From Helicobacteraceae bacterium (GTDB lineage Bacteria; Campylobacterota; Campylobacteria; Campylobacterales; SZUA-545), in assembly GCA_031275395.1 (NCBI GenBank), contig JAISOU010000076.1, positions 1 through 12,857 on the forward strand: DNA of 12,857 nucleotides, given 5' to 3'. The notes beneath the pieces are model-generated. The model did not search any database, was not told the origin of the DNA, and saw only the letters and a list, made by a program, of their open reading frames with translations. Shown here in pieces: positions 1 to 7,626 of this stretch. Each line of letters opens with the position of its first letter. Positions within the stretch are counted from its first letter, which is position 1. The position numbers and the translations under genes are program-made.

Positions 1-12
1 GCTTGAGCATAA

Positions 13-186
13 AATCGGGCGCGAGCGACGAACGCCGCGAAGGCTCTGCTAAAATATGTCGGCAAAACGCCCGACGAGGTGAAATTCGGGTTGCGCGTCC
101 GCGCCGCCAAAGCGATGAAGGAGATTGCGATCGGCGACGTAACGGCGATGATCGATAAAGTTATGAAGGATAAAAATGATCGTTAA
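13..186 (+). CDS. 3' end of unrecognised gene upstream of kdsD
   Basis: A coding-like frame ends with TAA at 184-186 and overlaps the kdsD start by 11 bases, so the two are probably translationally coupled. The readable C-terminus includes the stretches ALLKYVGKTPDEVKFGLRV and AMKEIAIGDVTAMIDKVM, a helical, charged tail I cannot assign to a family. In this frame there are stops at 4-6 and 10-12, so the frame opens only at 13 and has no ATG until 115. Either the gene starts at a non-ATG codon or, more likely, it enters the window in another frame and is frameshifted within the first 40 bases. The third frame reads LSIKSGASD just upstream, which could be the continuation. Confidence 0.4.
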   Translation, partial: NRARATNAAKALLKYVGKTPDEVKFGLRVRAAKAMKEIAIGDVTAMIDKVMKDKNDR

Positions 187-1132
187 AAGCGCGAAAGAGG
201 CGATCGCTATCGAAGCCGCCGAAATCGCTTCGCTTGTCGATCGCATAGACGCGGAGTTTGAAGGCGCGGCGCGGGCGATCTTATCGTGTAGGGGCAGGAC
301 GATCGTTAGCGGAATGGGCAAATCTGGACTGATAGGGCGCAAAATCGCCGCTACGCTCTCCAGCACGGGAACGCCTAGCTTTTTCCTGCATCCCGCCGAA
401 GCCTACCACGGCGATCTGGGAGTGGTAGCAAAAGAGGACGTAGCGCTTGTGTTGTCCTACTCCGGCGAAACCGACGAGGCGCTGAAAATTATTCCGTTTT
501 TGCAAGATCAGGGCAATACGATCGTCGCCTTTACGGGTAACCCGCAATCAACACTGGCGAAAGCGGCAAACTTTCATATCGATTGTTCCGTGTCGAAAGA
601 GGCGTGTCCGCTTTCTTTAGCGCCGACAAGCTCCACGACCGCCGCTCTTGTTATGGGCGACGCGCTTGCCGTAGCGCTGATGAACGCGCGGGGATTTTCC
701 GCCGAACATTTCGCCCGTTTTCACCCCGGCGGATCGCTTGGGCGAAAACTGCTCGCTAAAGTCAAGCACGAGATGATCGCGTCTGAAAACCTGCCCTTTA
801 TCTCGCCCGAAACAAAAGCGATCGACGTGCTTGGCGCTATTAGCGGCGGACGGCTAGGAATCGCGATCGTTAAAGACGGCGACAAAGCGGCGCTAGGCGT
901 GATCACCGACGGCGATATTCGCCGCGCCGTCGAGCGCTCGCAAGAAGGATTTTTCGCGTTAAACGCGTCGCAGATTATGACTCGCAACCCCAAAACAATC
1001 TCGCCCGAAACGCGGCTGATCGAAGCCGAAGAGATTATGGACAAACAACGCGTCCATCAACTAATCGTCATAGACGATCAAGGCGCGATTCTGGGGCTTT
1101 TACCCTATCGCTTTGCTATCAAAAAACGCTAA
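176..1132 (+). CDS. kdsD: Arabinose-5-phosphate isomerase (KdsD/KpsF/GutQ family)
   Basis: This cytoplasmic enzyme converts D-ribulose-5-phosphate to D-arabinose-5-phosphate, the first committed step toward Kdo. At 318 aa it is close to the family's usual length. The N-terminal SIS domain (about 1-185) shows GMGKSG at 46-51, HPAEAYHGDLG at 72-82, SYSGET at 94-99 and HPGGSLGRKL at 183-192. Lys49, Glu98, Glu142 and His183 line up with the residues described as catalytic in E. coli KdsD. Two CBS domains follow (about 200-255 and 265-318), the second ending with HQLIVIDDQGAILGLL. An AAGGA box at 166-170 lies 5 bases before the ATG and supports this start. The gene is followed 9 bases later by kdsA, which fixes its role in Kdo synthesis rather than in gutQ-type sugar use. 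Confidence 0.95.
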   Translation: MIVKSAKEAIAIEAAEIASLVDRIDAEFEGAARAILSCRGRTIVSGMGKSGLIGRKIAATLSSTGTPSFFLHPAEAYHGDLGVVAKEDVALVLSYSGETDEALKIIPFLQDQGNTIVAFTGNPQSTLAKAANFHIDCSVSKEACPLSLAPTSSTTAALVMGDALAVALMNARGFSAEHFARFHPGGSLGRKLLAKVKHEMIASENLPFISPETKAIDVLGAISGGRLGIAIVKDGDKAALGVITDGDIRRAVERSQEGFFALNASQIMTRNPKTISPETRLIEAEEIMDKQRVHQLIVIDDQGAILGLLPYRFAIKKR

Positions 1133-1141
1133 GGAGATCTT

Positions 1142-1978
1142 ATGAAACATATTCGCGTCGCGTCGCCCAAAGGGGAGATTTTTTTTGGCAACGATCTGCC
1201 TCTTGCCGTTATCGCGGGGCCTTGCGCAATCGAGGGTATGGACTTTTCTTTGCGCTGCGCCGAGAAGCTCAAGGCGATCTTTGAAAAGGCAAAGATCGGT
1301 TTTGTCTATAAATCGAGCTTCGACAAGGCGAATCGAACGAGCGTAAAAGGCTTTCGCGGCGTTGGAATCGACGAGGGGCTGAAGATTTTGGAGCGCGTTC
1401 GCCGCGATATTGGCGTAGCCGTATTAACCGACGTTCATACCGACGCGCAAGCGCCGATCGTCGCGGCGGTAGTCGATATGCTTCAAACGCCCGCTTTCCT
1501 GTGCCGTCAAACCGATTTTATAAAAGCCGTTGCAAAAGCGGGCAAACCCGTCAATATCAAAAAGGGGCAGTTTTTGTCGCCTTGGGAGATGTCGGGCGTG
1601 TTGGACAAAGCTCTATCGACGGGCAACGATCAGATCGCGCTGTGCGAGCGCGGAAGTAGTTTTGGCTATAACAATTTAATTGTGGATATGCGATCGTTAG
1701 CGGTAATGGCAAAGAGCGGACAGCCCGTCGTTTTTGACGCTACGCACTCCGTTCAGCTTCCCGGCGCGCATGGCGAGAGTAGCGGCGGACAGCGCGAGTT
1801 TGCGCCGATCTTGGCGCGAGCCGCCGTAGCGGCGGGCGTAGCGGGCGTATTTATGGAAGCCCACCCCGATCCCGATCTTGCGCCGTGCGACGGGGCGAAT
1901 ATGATCCCCTTTAGCGAACTGCCGGCGATTCTTGCAAAACTCAAGCAGATCGACCTTGCCGTAAAAGCGCGGCTATGA
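1142..1978 (+). CDS. kdsA: 3-deoxy-D-manno-octulosonate-8-phosphate synthase
   Basis: The enzyme condenses phosphoenolpyruvate with arabinose-5-phosphate to give Kdo-8-phosphate, in the cytoplasm. The 278-aa protein is full length and carries the family landmarks IAGPCAIEG (24-32), [55 protein letters not shown] and [19 protein letters not shown]. Cys28 sits where metal-dependent KdsA enzymes (Aquifex type) carry their metal-binding cysteine, while E. coli-type metal-independent enzymes have Asn. The other expected metal ligands, His in ATHSVQ, Glu in MEAHPD and Asp in PCDGAN, are present. AAGGAG at 1131-1136 precedes the ATG. An in-frame T8 run near 1179-1186 encodes IFF and is intact. The stop overlaps the next start as ATGA. 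Confidence 0.96.
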   Translation: MKHIRVASPKGEIFFGNDLPLAVIAGPCAIEGMDFSLRCAEKLKAIFEKAKIGFVYKSSFDKANRTSVKGFRGVGIDEGLKILERVRRDIGVAVLTDVHTDAQAPIVAAVVDMLQTPAFLCRQTDFIKAVAKAGKPVNIKKGQFLSPWEMSGVLDKALSTGNDQIALCERGSSFGYNNLIVDMRSLAVMAKSGQPVVFDATHSVQLPGAHGESSGGQREFAPILARAAVAAGVAGVFMEAHPDPDLAPCDGANMIPFSELPAILAKLKQIDLAVKARL

Positions 1979-3234
1979 AAACGACGATCGTTATTCCCGC
2001 CCGTTATGCCTCGGCAAGGTTTGCGGGTAAAGCGCTGGCGTTAATCGGCGGCGCTCCTATGATAGCGCGAACTTACGAGCAGGCTAAAAAGGCGAAGTTA
2101 GCCGATCGCGTCGTAGTAGCCACAGACGATCGGCGTATTGCCAAGGCCGTCGAAGCCATAGGCGGCGAAGCGGTTATGACAAACGCAAAATGCCAGAACG
2201 GAACGGAACGTCTAGTAGAAGCGGCGCGTAAAATCGACGCGGATATTTACGTCAATGTTCAGGGCGACGAGCCGTTTATCGATCCCGCTTCGATCGACGC
2301 GGCGATCGCGGTTTTGACGCAAAACGACGCGGCGCGTATTTCCACGCTCTACCATACGATCGACGAAAATGAAGCGCGAAATCCAAACGCGGTAAAGGTC
2401 GTTTTAGACGCTTATTCCCGCGCTTTGTATTTTAGCCGCGCTTTGATCCCCTTTGATCGCGACGGCAAAAAGGGGCAATATCTAAAGCATATCGGGCTTT
2501 ACGCCTATAAAAAAGAGGCGCTTTTAGCATACGAAAATCTGCCGTCATCGCCGTTGGAGGATGCCGAAAAGCTAGAGCAACTGCGTTACTTGCAAGCGGG
2601 CTACGCTATCTACGCTACAAAAGCCGACGCGCCGCTAATCGCAATCGATACGCTCGAAGATCTGCGCCGCGCCGAAGCCTATTTGAAAGGCGAAACGATA
2701 GCCTTGAACGATTTAGCGAATATCAGGCTTATTTTAATTGACGTCGACGGCGTTCTTAGTCCGCCGACGCTTCTATTTAACGAAAACGGCGAAAGCCATA
2801 AGGCCTTTAATGTTCGCGACGGGCTAGGAATCGAGATCGCGCAAAAGGCGGGATTGAAAATCGGCGTAATCACGGGACGCGATTCGCCCGCGCTTCGCAA
2901 ACGGCTGGAAATTCTCAAAATCGAAACGGCGCGCTTTGGCGTTAAAGATAAGGGGACGGCGTGTCTTGAAACGATAAAAAAACTAGGCGCAACGCCCGAT
3001 CAAACGCTTTTTATAGGCGACGACTCGCCCGATCTAGCGGCGTTTGCCGTATGCGGATTGTCGTGCGCGGTAGCCGACGCGCCGAAGTATATCAAGGCGC
3101 AGGCGAGTTTTTCTCTGAACAAAAACGGGGGCGACGGCGCAATTCGCGAAGCGATCGAACTCGTTTTAGAGGCGCAAGGCAAATTAAATTGCTTAACGGA
3201 CGTTCAAGCTTACCAAAGCGTTCTTTGCCGATAA
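1975..3234 (+). CDS. kdsB-kdsC: Bifunctional CMP-Kdo synthetase / Kdo-8-phosphate phosphatase fusion
   Basis: One 419-aa protein joins two enzymes that are usually separate. Residues 1 to about 240 are KdsB, which activates Kdo with CTP to CMP-Kdo. They show [51 protein letters not shown] and the metal-binding AIDTLEDL. Residues about 248-405 are KdsC, the HAD phosphatase that releases Kdo from Kdo-8-phosphate. They show DVDGVLSP (Asp256 and Asp258), [20 protein letters not shown] and the tail [20 protein letters not shown], which in free KdsC lines neighbouring active sites. The linker is only about ten residues. The start overlaps the kdsA stop (ATGA), so kdsD, kdsA and kdsBC form one operon encoding all four reactions from ribulose-5-phosphate to CMP-Kdo. 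The last 15 residues exceed the usual KdsC end. Confidence 0.94.
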   Translation: MKTTIVIPARYASARFAGKALALIGGAPMIARTYEQAKKAKLADRVVVATDDRRIAKAVEAIGGEAVMTNAKCQNGTERLVEAARKIDADIYVNVQGDEPFIDPASIDAAIAVLTQNDAARISTLYHTIDENEARNPNAVKVVLDAYSRALYFSRALIPFDRDGKKGQYLKHIGLYAYKKEALLAYENLPSSPLEDAEKLEQLRYLQAGYAIYATKADAPLIAIDTLEDLRRAEAYLKGETIALNDLANIRLILIDVDGVLSPPTLLFNENGESHKAFNVRDGLGIEIAQKAGLKIGVITGRDSPALRKRLEILKIETARFGVKDKGTACLETIKKLGATPDQTLFIGDDSPDLAAFAVCGLSCAVADAPKYIKAQASFSLNKNGGDGAIREAIELVLEAQGKLNCLTDVQAYQSVLCR

Positions 3235-3428
3235 ATAGCGCAAAAGCCGGTCCGCGCTCCGCGCCAAAACGCTATTTTGGGGGCGTTCTACCGCCCTCCG
3301 CTCCCGCTTATCGCCTTTTTCATTTTTATAGCTATTCGTTAAAACTCGGTTATTCTGGCAATCTGTAGGTTTTCATCTATGTTGATTATCGCCATTTCGG
3401 TTACAACGGCATTAAAGCTATTCGTGGC
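3235..3428. other. Gap between the Kdo operon and the first repeat copy
   Basis: No complete gene is visible. A weak imperfect hairpin of the form CCAAAA-loop-TTTTGG lies about 40 bases after the kdsBC stop and has no T run, so it is at best a poor terminator. On the minus strand a coding-like frame with TAA at 3339-3341 reads NSFNAVVTEMAIINIDENLQ and ends ARITEF. Its upstream end meets the repeat boundary at 3428/3429, so it may be the tail of a gene cut off by the repeat. I do not recognise the protein. Confidence 0.35.
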
Positions 3429-3697
3429 GCGATACGCGAGAAGCGCGTCCAATTATTCGCTTCGTTTTTTTGGCAAATCTACTTTTCGTCGATTCGGGTT
3501 AAAACTATCAGGGGTTTTTATGCGGTTTTATGCATACCAATTAGCGATCGCCTTCAATGTCCGTTCAACCTCGTATCTTTCTGCGTCTCGCGCCCTTTTG
3601 TTATCCCCCCGCTTTCTCTTTTTTAGCGCGTCTAAAATTATCGTCGTTTATGTTGTAGTCGTAAGCGTCGCGCACAATTCCCGCGACGCGAAGCAAA
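3429..3697. repeat. Direct repeat, copy 1 (269 bp; 3' remnant of restriction-like gene)
   Basis: This segment matches 5786-6065 in the same orientation. Comparing base by base I find four substitutions, a 12-base deletion here (after the run of C near 3610) and a one-base insertion (GTTTATG against GTTATG near 3650). Read on the minus strand it carries the last part of the HsdR-N-type gene found whole at 5885-7133 (RVAGIVRDAYDYN is recognisable), but the single-base insertion breaks that frame and nothing of the rest of the gene is present on its right. It is therefore a truncated duplicate. The high identity suggests a recent event or continuing gene conversion. Confidence 0.9.
3440..3471 (+). 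terminator. Candidate intrinsic terminator inside repeat copy 1
   Basis: GAAGCG (3440-3445) pairs with CGCTTC (3458-3463) around a 12-base loop and is followed by G and seven T. This could end transcripts that run out of the Kdo operon. The stem is short, so the call is tentative. The same structure is present in repeat copy 2. Confidence 0.35.
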
Positions 3698-3805
3698 ACC
3701 AAAATCGTCGCAAGTTTAATCAAGCGGGCGCTAAACTTATATCGGCGTAACGTAGGGCTGAACGCCAAAGCGTTATTTGCCGATTAGATTAGTTAAGGAA
3801 GCGCA

Positions 3806-4624
<819 letters not shown>

Positions 4625-4628
<4 letters not shown>

Positions 4629-4999
4629 ACGCGCTTAAGCGGATCGCTTTCGCGGCGTATCTCGTTGCGGCGAAAGCACTCAGATAAATGATCGTTAATT
4701 AGTTCCGTCGCCTGCAAATGCGAATAAATTATTACGCTACCCAAAAAGCGAAATCTGCGCTTTTTCATATCCTTCCCGATCCGATCGGACAGCTCTGATC
4801 GCGCGGGAATGTCGGCGAGCGTTTTTATATCGTCGATTATTGCCTTGCCGCCCGTAAAACCCCAAATGTAGTTTGAAAAAGAGCCAAACTCTTTTTGAAC
4901 GACTAAAAACGCGACGGCGTTTGAGATTGACGCGGCGATCTTCAGGCGGTTGCGAACGATGCCTTTATTTGCCGATAAAATAGCGCGAAAACCGCCGCT
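4625..4999 (-). pseudogene. tag: 3' remnant of DNA-3-methyladenine glycosylase I (tag)
   Basis: The minus-strand frame ending at TAG (4625-4627) encodes about 124 residues that match the C-terminal two thirds of Tag: ILSANKGIVRNRLKI, VQKEFGSFSNYIWGF, GGKAI, KDMKKRRFRFLGSV, YSHLQATELINDHLSECF. The His and Cys of NDHLSEC correspond to the C-terminal zinc ligands of E. coli Tag. An in-frame stop at 5000-5002 lies just upstream, and the first 70 or so residues, with the N-terminal zinc ligands and the catalytic acid region, are absent. Intact Tag excises 3-methyladenine from alkylated DNA, and this fragment cannot. Its stop codon overlaps the end of the convergent methyltransferase gene. Confidence 0.85.
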
Positions 5000-5063
5000 T
5001 TACGCCGCCGCCAAAATAATCCCGCGCCCCGAAAATCCGCGAATAACGCCCCTTTTAAGCCCT

Positions 5064-5614
5064 CTAACGCTTAAATCGCGCGCCATAGAGATCGGTTTCG
5101 GGCGGTATTTTAATTGGCGTAGGTAATTCGCCGCGTTTTATGTTAAAGAGATAATAATGCGTCGCGTTTTGCGCGTCGATCGCTATCGTTAAAGTTATAC
5201 GCTCATAGGGATCGGATCAATCCACCAGCCCGTTTTATATCCTATCCCGATTTGATAAGACGGATACGTCTCTTTGGCGATCGTAGCGAAGGGCGGGATT
5301 ACGCTAGGCGTAGGCGGCGCGTCTTTATCGACAAATTTCTGTCCGTCCATTAGTAAAACGGACGCAATTTCGCCACAGTGGATCGACGTTTTAGTCCAGT
5401 TTGCGATAATCGGATCGCCCGTTAAGTTTGTGATTTTTATCGTAAAACCGATTAAGCCGCGAGTGGAGTTTCGTAAGCCGCTTACCCAAACTCCATCGCG
5501 CTCGTTTTTGCTTCGGTAGTTTGATAAAACTTCGGCGCGGGCGTATATGTTGGCGCACAACCACACAAAAAAGGCGGCGAAAGCCGCGACTAACGCAAAT
5601 TTAACAATCCGCAT
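5064..5614 (-). CDS. Small exported or membrane-anchored protein, unknown function, frameshifted near its C-terminus
   Basis: The ATG at 5614 opens a frame of 139 aa that stops at 5195. It begins with a signal-like hydrophobic segment (residues about 4-26, FALVAAFAAFFVWLCANIYA) followed by a beta-rich region with LIGFTIKITNLTGDPII and GYKTGWWIDPIP. Immediately after that point another minus-strand frame is coding-like to TAG at 5064-5066: YERITLTIAIDAQ, HYYLFNIKRGELPTP, ETDLYGARFKR. Adding one C to the CCC run near 5210 joins them into about 183 aa. The frameshift may be real, an error, or decay. The start lies one base after the stop of the S24 remnant, with a GGGA box, so the two were probably cotranscribed. 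I do not recognise the family. Confidence 0.6.
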
Positions 5615-5615
5615 T

Positions 5616-5855
5616 TTATTCCCTTGTCTTGATATGCGTTAATATACGGCGAAGGCGCTTAAACTCTAGTTTTAAGTTAATGTGCGCGACAACGCGCCCT
5701 ATAATGCTATAAGCGTCGTCGGCGCGAATAGTTATAGATTTATATTGTTCATTGTCGCTTAATAGAGTTAATATTTTTTCGTAAGGCGATACGCGAGAAG
5801 CGCATCCAATTATTCGCTTCGTTTTTTTGGCAAATCTACTTTTCGTCGATTCGGG
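5616..5855 (-). pseudogene. C-terminal remnant of an S24/LexA-like repressor peptidase
   Basis: The minus-strand frame ending at TAA (5616-5618) reads YEKILTLLSDNEQYKSITIR, then ADDAYSIIGRVVAHIN and a basic tail ending THIKTRE. Leu-x-Ser-Asp-Asn-x-x-Tyr and IIGRVV are typical of the C-terminus of S24 peptidases (phage repressors, LexA, UmuD). The recognisable part begins right at the edge of repeat copy 2 (5785/5786). Beyond it the frame continues into repeat sequence that does not resemble the family and meets a stop at 5856-5858. The DNA-binding domain and the serine are missing, so it is a broken gene. It may mark an old prophage or mobile segment. Confidence 0.6.
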
Positions 5856-6065
5856 TTAAAACTATCAGGGGGTTTTATGCGGTTTTATGCATACCAATTA
5901 GCGATCGCCTTCAATGTCCGTTCAACCTCGTATCTTTCTGCGTCTCGCGCCCTTTTGTTATCCCCCCGCTTATTCCGCCGCTTTCTCTTTTTTAGCGCGT
6001 CTAAAATTATCGTCGTTATGTTGTAGTCGTAAGCGTCGCGCACAATCCCAGCGACGCGAAGCAAA
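5786..6065. repeat. Direct repeat, copy 2 (280 bp)
   Basis: This copy matches 3429-3697 in the same orientation. Its right part (5885-6065) is the 3' end of the HsdR-N-type gene in its normal context. Its left part (5786-5884) is non-coding sequence beyond that gene's stop and includes the same hairpin with a seven-T tail (5797-5828). The two copies lie about 2.36 kb apart start to start, so homologous recombination between them could delete or circularise the segment between. Confidence 0.9.
5797..5828 (+). terminator. Candidate intrinsic terminator inside repeat copy 2
   Basis: GAAGCG (5797-5802) pairs with CGCTTC (5815-5820), followed by G and seven T on the plus strand. It has the same fold as in copy 1, with one loop substitution. 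No plus-strand gene ends nearby here, so its role in this copy is unclear. Confidence 0.25.
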
Positions 6066-7133
6066 TCGCTTGGTTTTTCTATCGCAACTTGTTCGCCCGC
6101 GCCTAGTTTTAATCCCGTGCGCTCTACTTCGCGTTTTCGATCGTCGGTCATAGGGATACAAAATTGTATAGAGGGGATTTTTTTTGTTGCCATAAAATCT
6201 AAGCAACCATCTAAACATATTGCCCTTATAGATAACGCTGTAATAGGTTTCCGAATCTTTTGGCTCGATATTCGCTTCTTCGCCCAAAATATCTTTAACG
6301 GCGCGGAATAATAATCTTTCCTCTTTTGTCGTAACGATTTTAGGATTATCGGGATCGACAATATCCCCCTCCTCTTGTTCGTCGCTTTCTGGCGTTGCGG
6401 CGCTTGTTTTTGACGGCGGCGCGGCGGTTAAGCCTGTCATAGCGATACCGCCGATAACGCGCCCGATCGCCTCTTTTAACTGCGGCGCGACGCTTTCTAA
6501 AAACTTCGCGCTTAACAGCCGCCCGAAGTCGGCGCGAGCCGCTACAAAGCGCACAAAATCAATATCGGGATCGCGCAACAATTTATCGACAATGCTGACA
6601 AAACTATTTAATGTTGTGCTGTTAAACGCTAGGCTTTTTAACGTGTCGGGCTGGAAGTTTTCGTGACGAAAATTATAAAGCCGCCCGATCGCCCAATCGT
6701 CTAAATCCCCCATAAAATCTATCGTTAAAAAGGGATCGCTATCCATTACGTTTTTGGCGTTTAGATCGGTGAAAAATCGCCATTCCCGTCCGTTAGTAAT
6801 CGCTGAAAATGTAACTTCGGGGATCGCGTTGAAATATCGCGCTAATTGCGGCTCGTGGTTATTTAGAGCTTCATTCCACCCTTTCGCCTCTATAAACATT
6901 ACGGGCTTGCCGTTTTGAAATAGGGCGTAATCCACTCGCTCGTTAGCCTTCGCCCCCGCAAAATCGGCGCGATATTCCGCGCGCATTTTTGTCGGGTCTA
7001 TCGATGAAAAACCGAGTATATTCAGTAGCGGCACGATCGCCGCTTGTTTAGTCGTTTCCTCGTTATCGCACAACTCGCCGATTTTTGCGATATGCGCCGC
7101 AAAAGCGCGTACCCTCTCCGTAAATGCTTGCAT
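5885..7133 (-). CDS. Solo HsdR-N-type PD-(D/E)XK restriction-like protein, frameshifted at an A8 tract
   Basis: From ATG 7133 (preceded by AAGGGGG) the protein resembles the stand-alone type I restriction HsdR N-terminal domain family. Glu53, then VDYALF (Asp68) and FIEAKGW (Glu82, Lys84) form the nuclease signature. The helical region TKQAAIVPLLNILGF precedes it and a C-terminal domain starts near KIVTTKEERLLFRAVKDIL. After FRWLLRFYGNKK the original frame becomes nonsense (very Arg-rich, to 5970), while another frame continues sensibly (IPSIQFCIPMTDD, GLKLGAGEQVAIEKPSDLL, AGIVRDAYDYNITTIILDAL) to TAA at 5885. The change falls at T8 on the plus strand (6178-6185). Seven instead of eight would give 415 aa. 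No methylase or specificity subunit is nearby, so it may be a defence nuclease or an orphan. Confidence 0.75.
6178..6185 (-). repeat. A8 homopolymer at the frame break of the restriction-like gene
   Basis: Eight T on the plus strand (A8 in the mRNA) lie in the codons for Asn-Lys-Lys. Removing one base joins the two halves of the protein. It is a possible slippage site for replication or RNA polymerase. Confidence 0.7.
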
Positions 7134-7196
7134 TTTATCCCCCTTCTTGTCTTTCTTTTTATTGTCGCTTAATTAAACGATAGCCCGCTCGACTTT

Positions 7197-7316
7197 TTAC
7201 CCGCTAATATAAGCGTAAGCGACGGCGTTTGCGCCAAACGCAAAAGCTGTCGTTAAACAAAAAGCGATAAACGCTTTTGCGACTATTCCGAACCTATTAT
7301 CCAACAACGTTTTCAT
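7197..7316 (-). CDS. Small hydrophobic protein, 39 aa, unknown
   Basis: The ATG at 7316 is preceded by a strong GGGAGG box and opens a 39-residue frame ending TAA at 7197-7199. The sequence starts MKTLLDNRFGIVAKAF and continues with a hydrophobic stretch (IAFCLTTAFAFGANAVAYAY), giving a single membrane segment or a signal peptide with possible cleavage after AFA or ANA. It lies between a 36-aa ORF (19 bases upstream) and the restriction-like gene (63 bases downstream), all on the same strand, which suggests one transcript. It could be a small membrane peptide, a leader, or a remnant of a longer exported protein. No family is recognised. Confidence 0.5.
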   Translation of the reverse strand: MKTLLDNRFGIVAKAFIAFCLTTAFAFGANAVAYAYISG

Positions 7317-7334
7317 ATTTGTCCTCCCGTTATG

Positions 7335-7445
7335 TTAGGATTGCAAGTTGAGAAACGATAAAAAACTAAAGGACTGCCGAGAAAGAGAGAAATTGAAGCT
7401 TTCGGCTTCAATAACGCTTTGCGAAACATTTGCTTGCATAGCCAT
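7335..7445 (-). CDS. Small ORF, 36 aa, unknown
   Basis: The ATG at 7445, or the second ATG two codons later, follows an AAGGAG box seven bases upstream. The peptide begins MAMQANVSQSVIEAESF and ends with a Ser- and Phe-rich tail (SFSFLSFLNLQS). A perfect 8-bp hairpin in the DNA (ATTGAAGC, loop TTTCG, GCTTCAAT at 7392-7412) lies within it, which could slow ribosomes or RNA polymerase. A TATAAT box at 7493-7488 lies about 40 bases upstream. It could be a leader peptide or a genuine small protein. The strong ribosome binding site is the main support. Confidence 0.45.
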   Translation of the reverse strand: MAMQANVSQSVIEAESFNFSLSRQSFSFLSFLNLQS

Positions 7446-7487
7446 AATTTAGCTCCTTGTCTAATCTCAAGTTAAAACTAAAGTTGG

Positions 7488-7493
7488 ATTATA
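7488..7493 (-). promoter_or_regulatory. -10 box of the small-ORF/restriction-like transcript
   Basis: A perfect TATAAT is read on the minus strand, with no recognisable -35 hexamer at 16-18 bases, as is usual for Campylobacterota housekeeping promoters. It would start RNA near 7480 and cover the 36-aa and 39-aa ORFs and then the restriction-like gene. Confidence 0.55.
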
Positions 7494-7514
7494 TCAGTCC
7501 TTAATAAAAACCGA

Positions 7515-7578
7515 CCTATTTTCGTTATTCCCGCGAAGCGCGCTACGTTAAAACGGGCGGGAATAACTAAAAAATAGG
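7515..7578. terminator. Long inverted repeat between bioF and the small-ORF operon
   Basis: GTTATTCCCGC (7524-7534) is the exact complement of 7557-7567, and CCTATTTT (7515-7522) complements 7571-7578, so the arms pair over 19 bp with a small bulge and a 22-base loop that itself contains CGCG palindromes. It lies 48 bases past the bioF stop and 22 bases upstream of the TATAAT box, where a terminator for bioF is expected. There is no long U run directly after the stem, so it could instead be a REP-like element or an operator. Confidence 0.5.
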
Positions 7579-7626
7579 AGCGTTTCGCGGGATTGTTCGC
7601 ATTGCAAACGAGAGCTAGATTTTCGA

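Noticed and set aside
3379-3750. Plus-strand open frame of 123 aa over repeat copy 1
   Set aside because: It runs antisense to the remnant of the restriction-like gene, has no ribosome binding site and shows no family features. The matching copy at 5786-6065 does not keep the frame.
6117-6361. Minus-strand start at 6361 as an independent gene
   Set aside because: The first 55 or so residues are the shifted reading of the HsdR-N-type gene. Only the part after the A8 tract is genuine and belongs to that gene.
7381-7420. CRISPR repeat or tRNA in the gene-poor stretch 7134-7626
   Set aside because: There is only a single hairpin and one palindrome, with no regularly spaced repeats and no cloverleaf.
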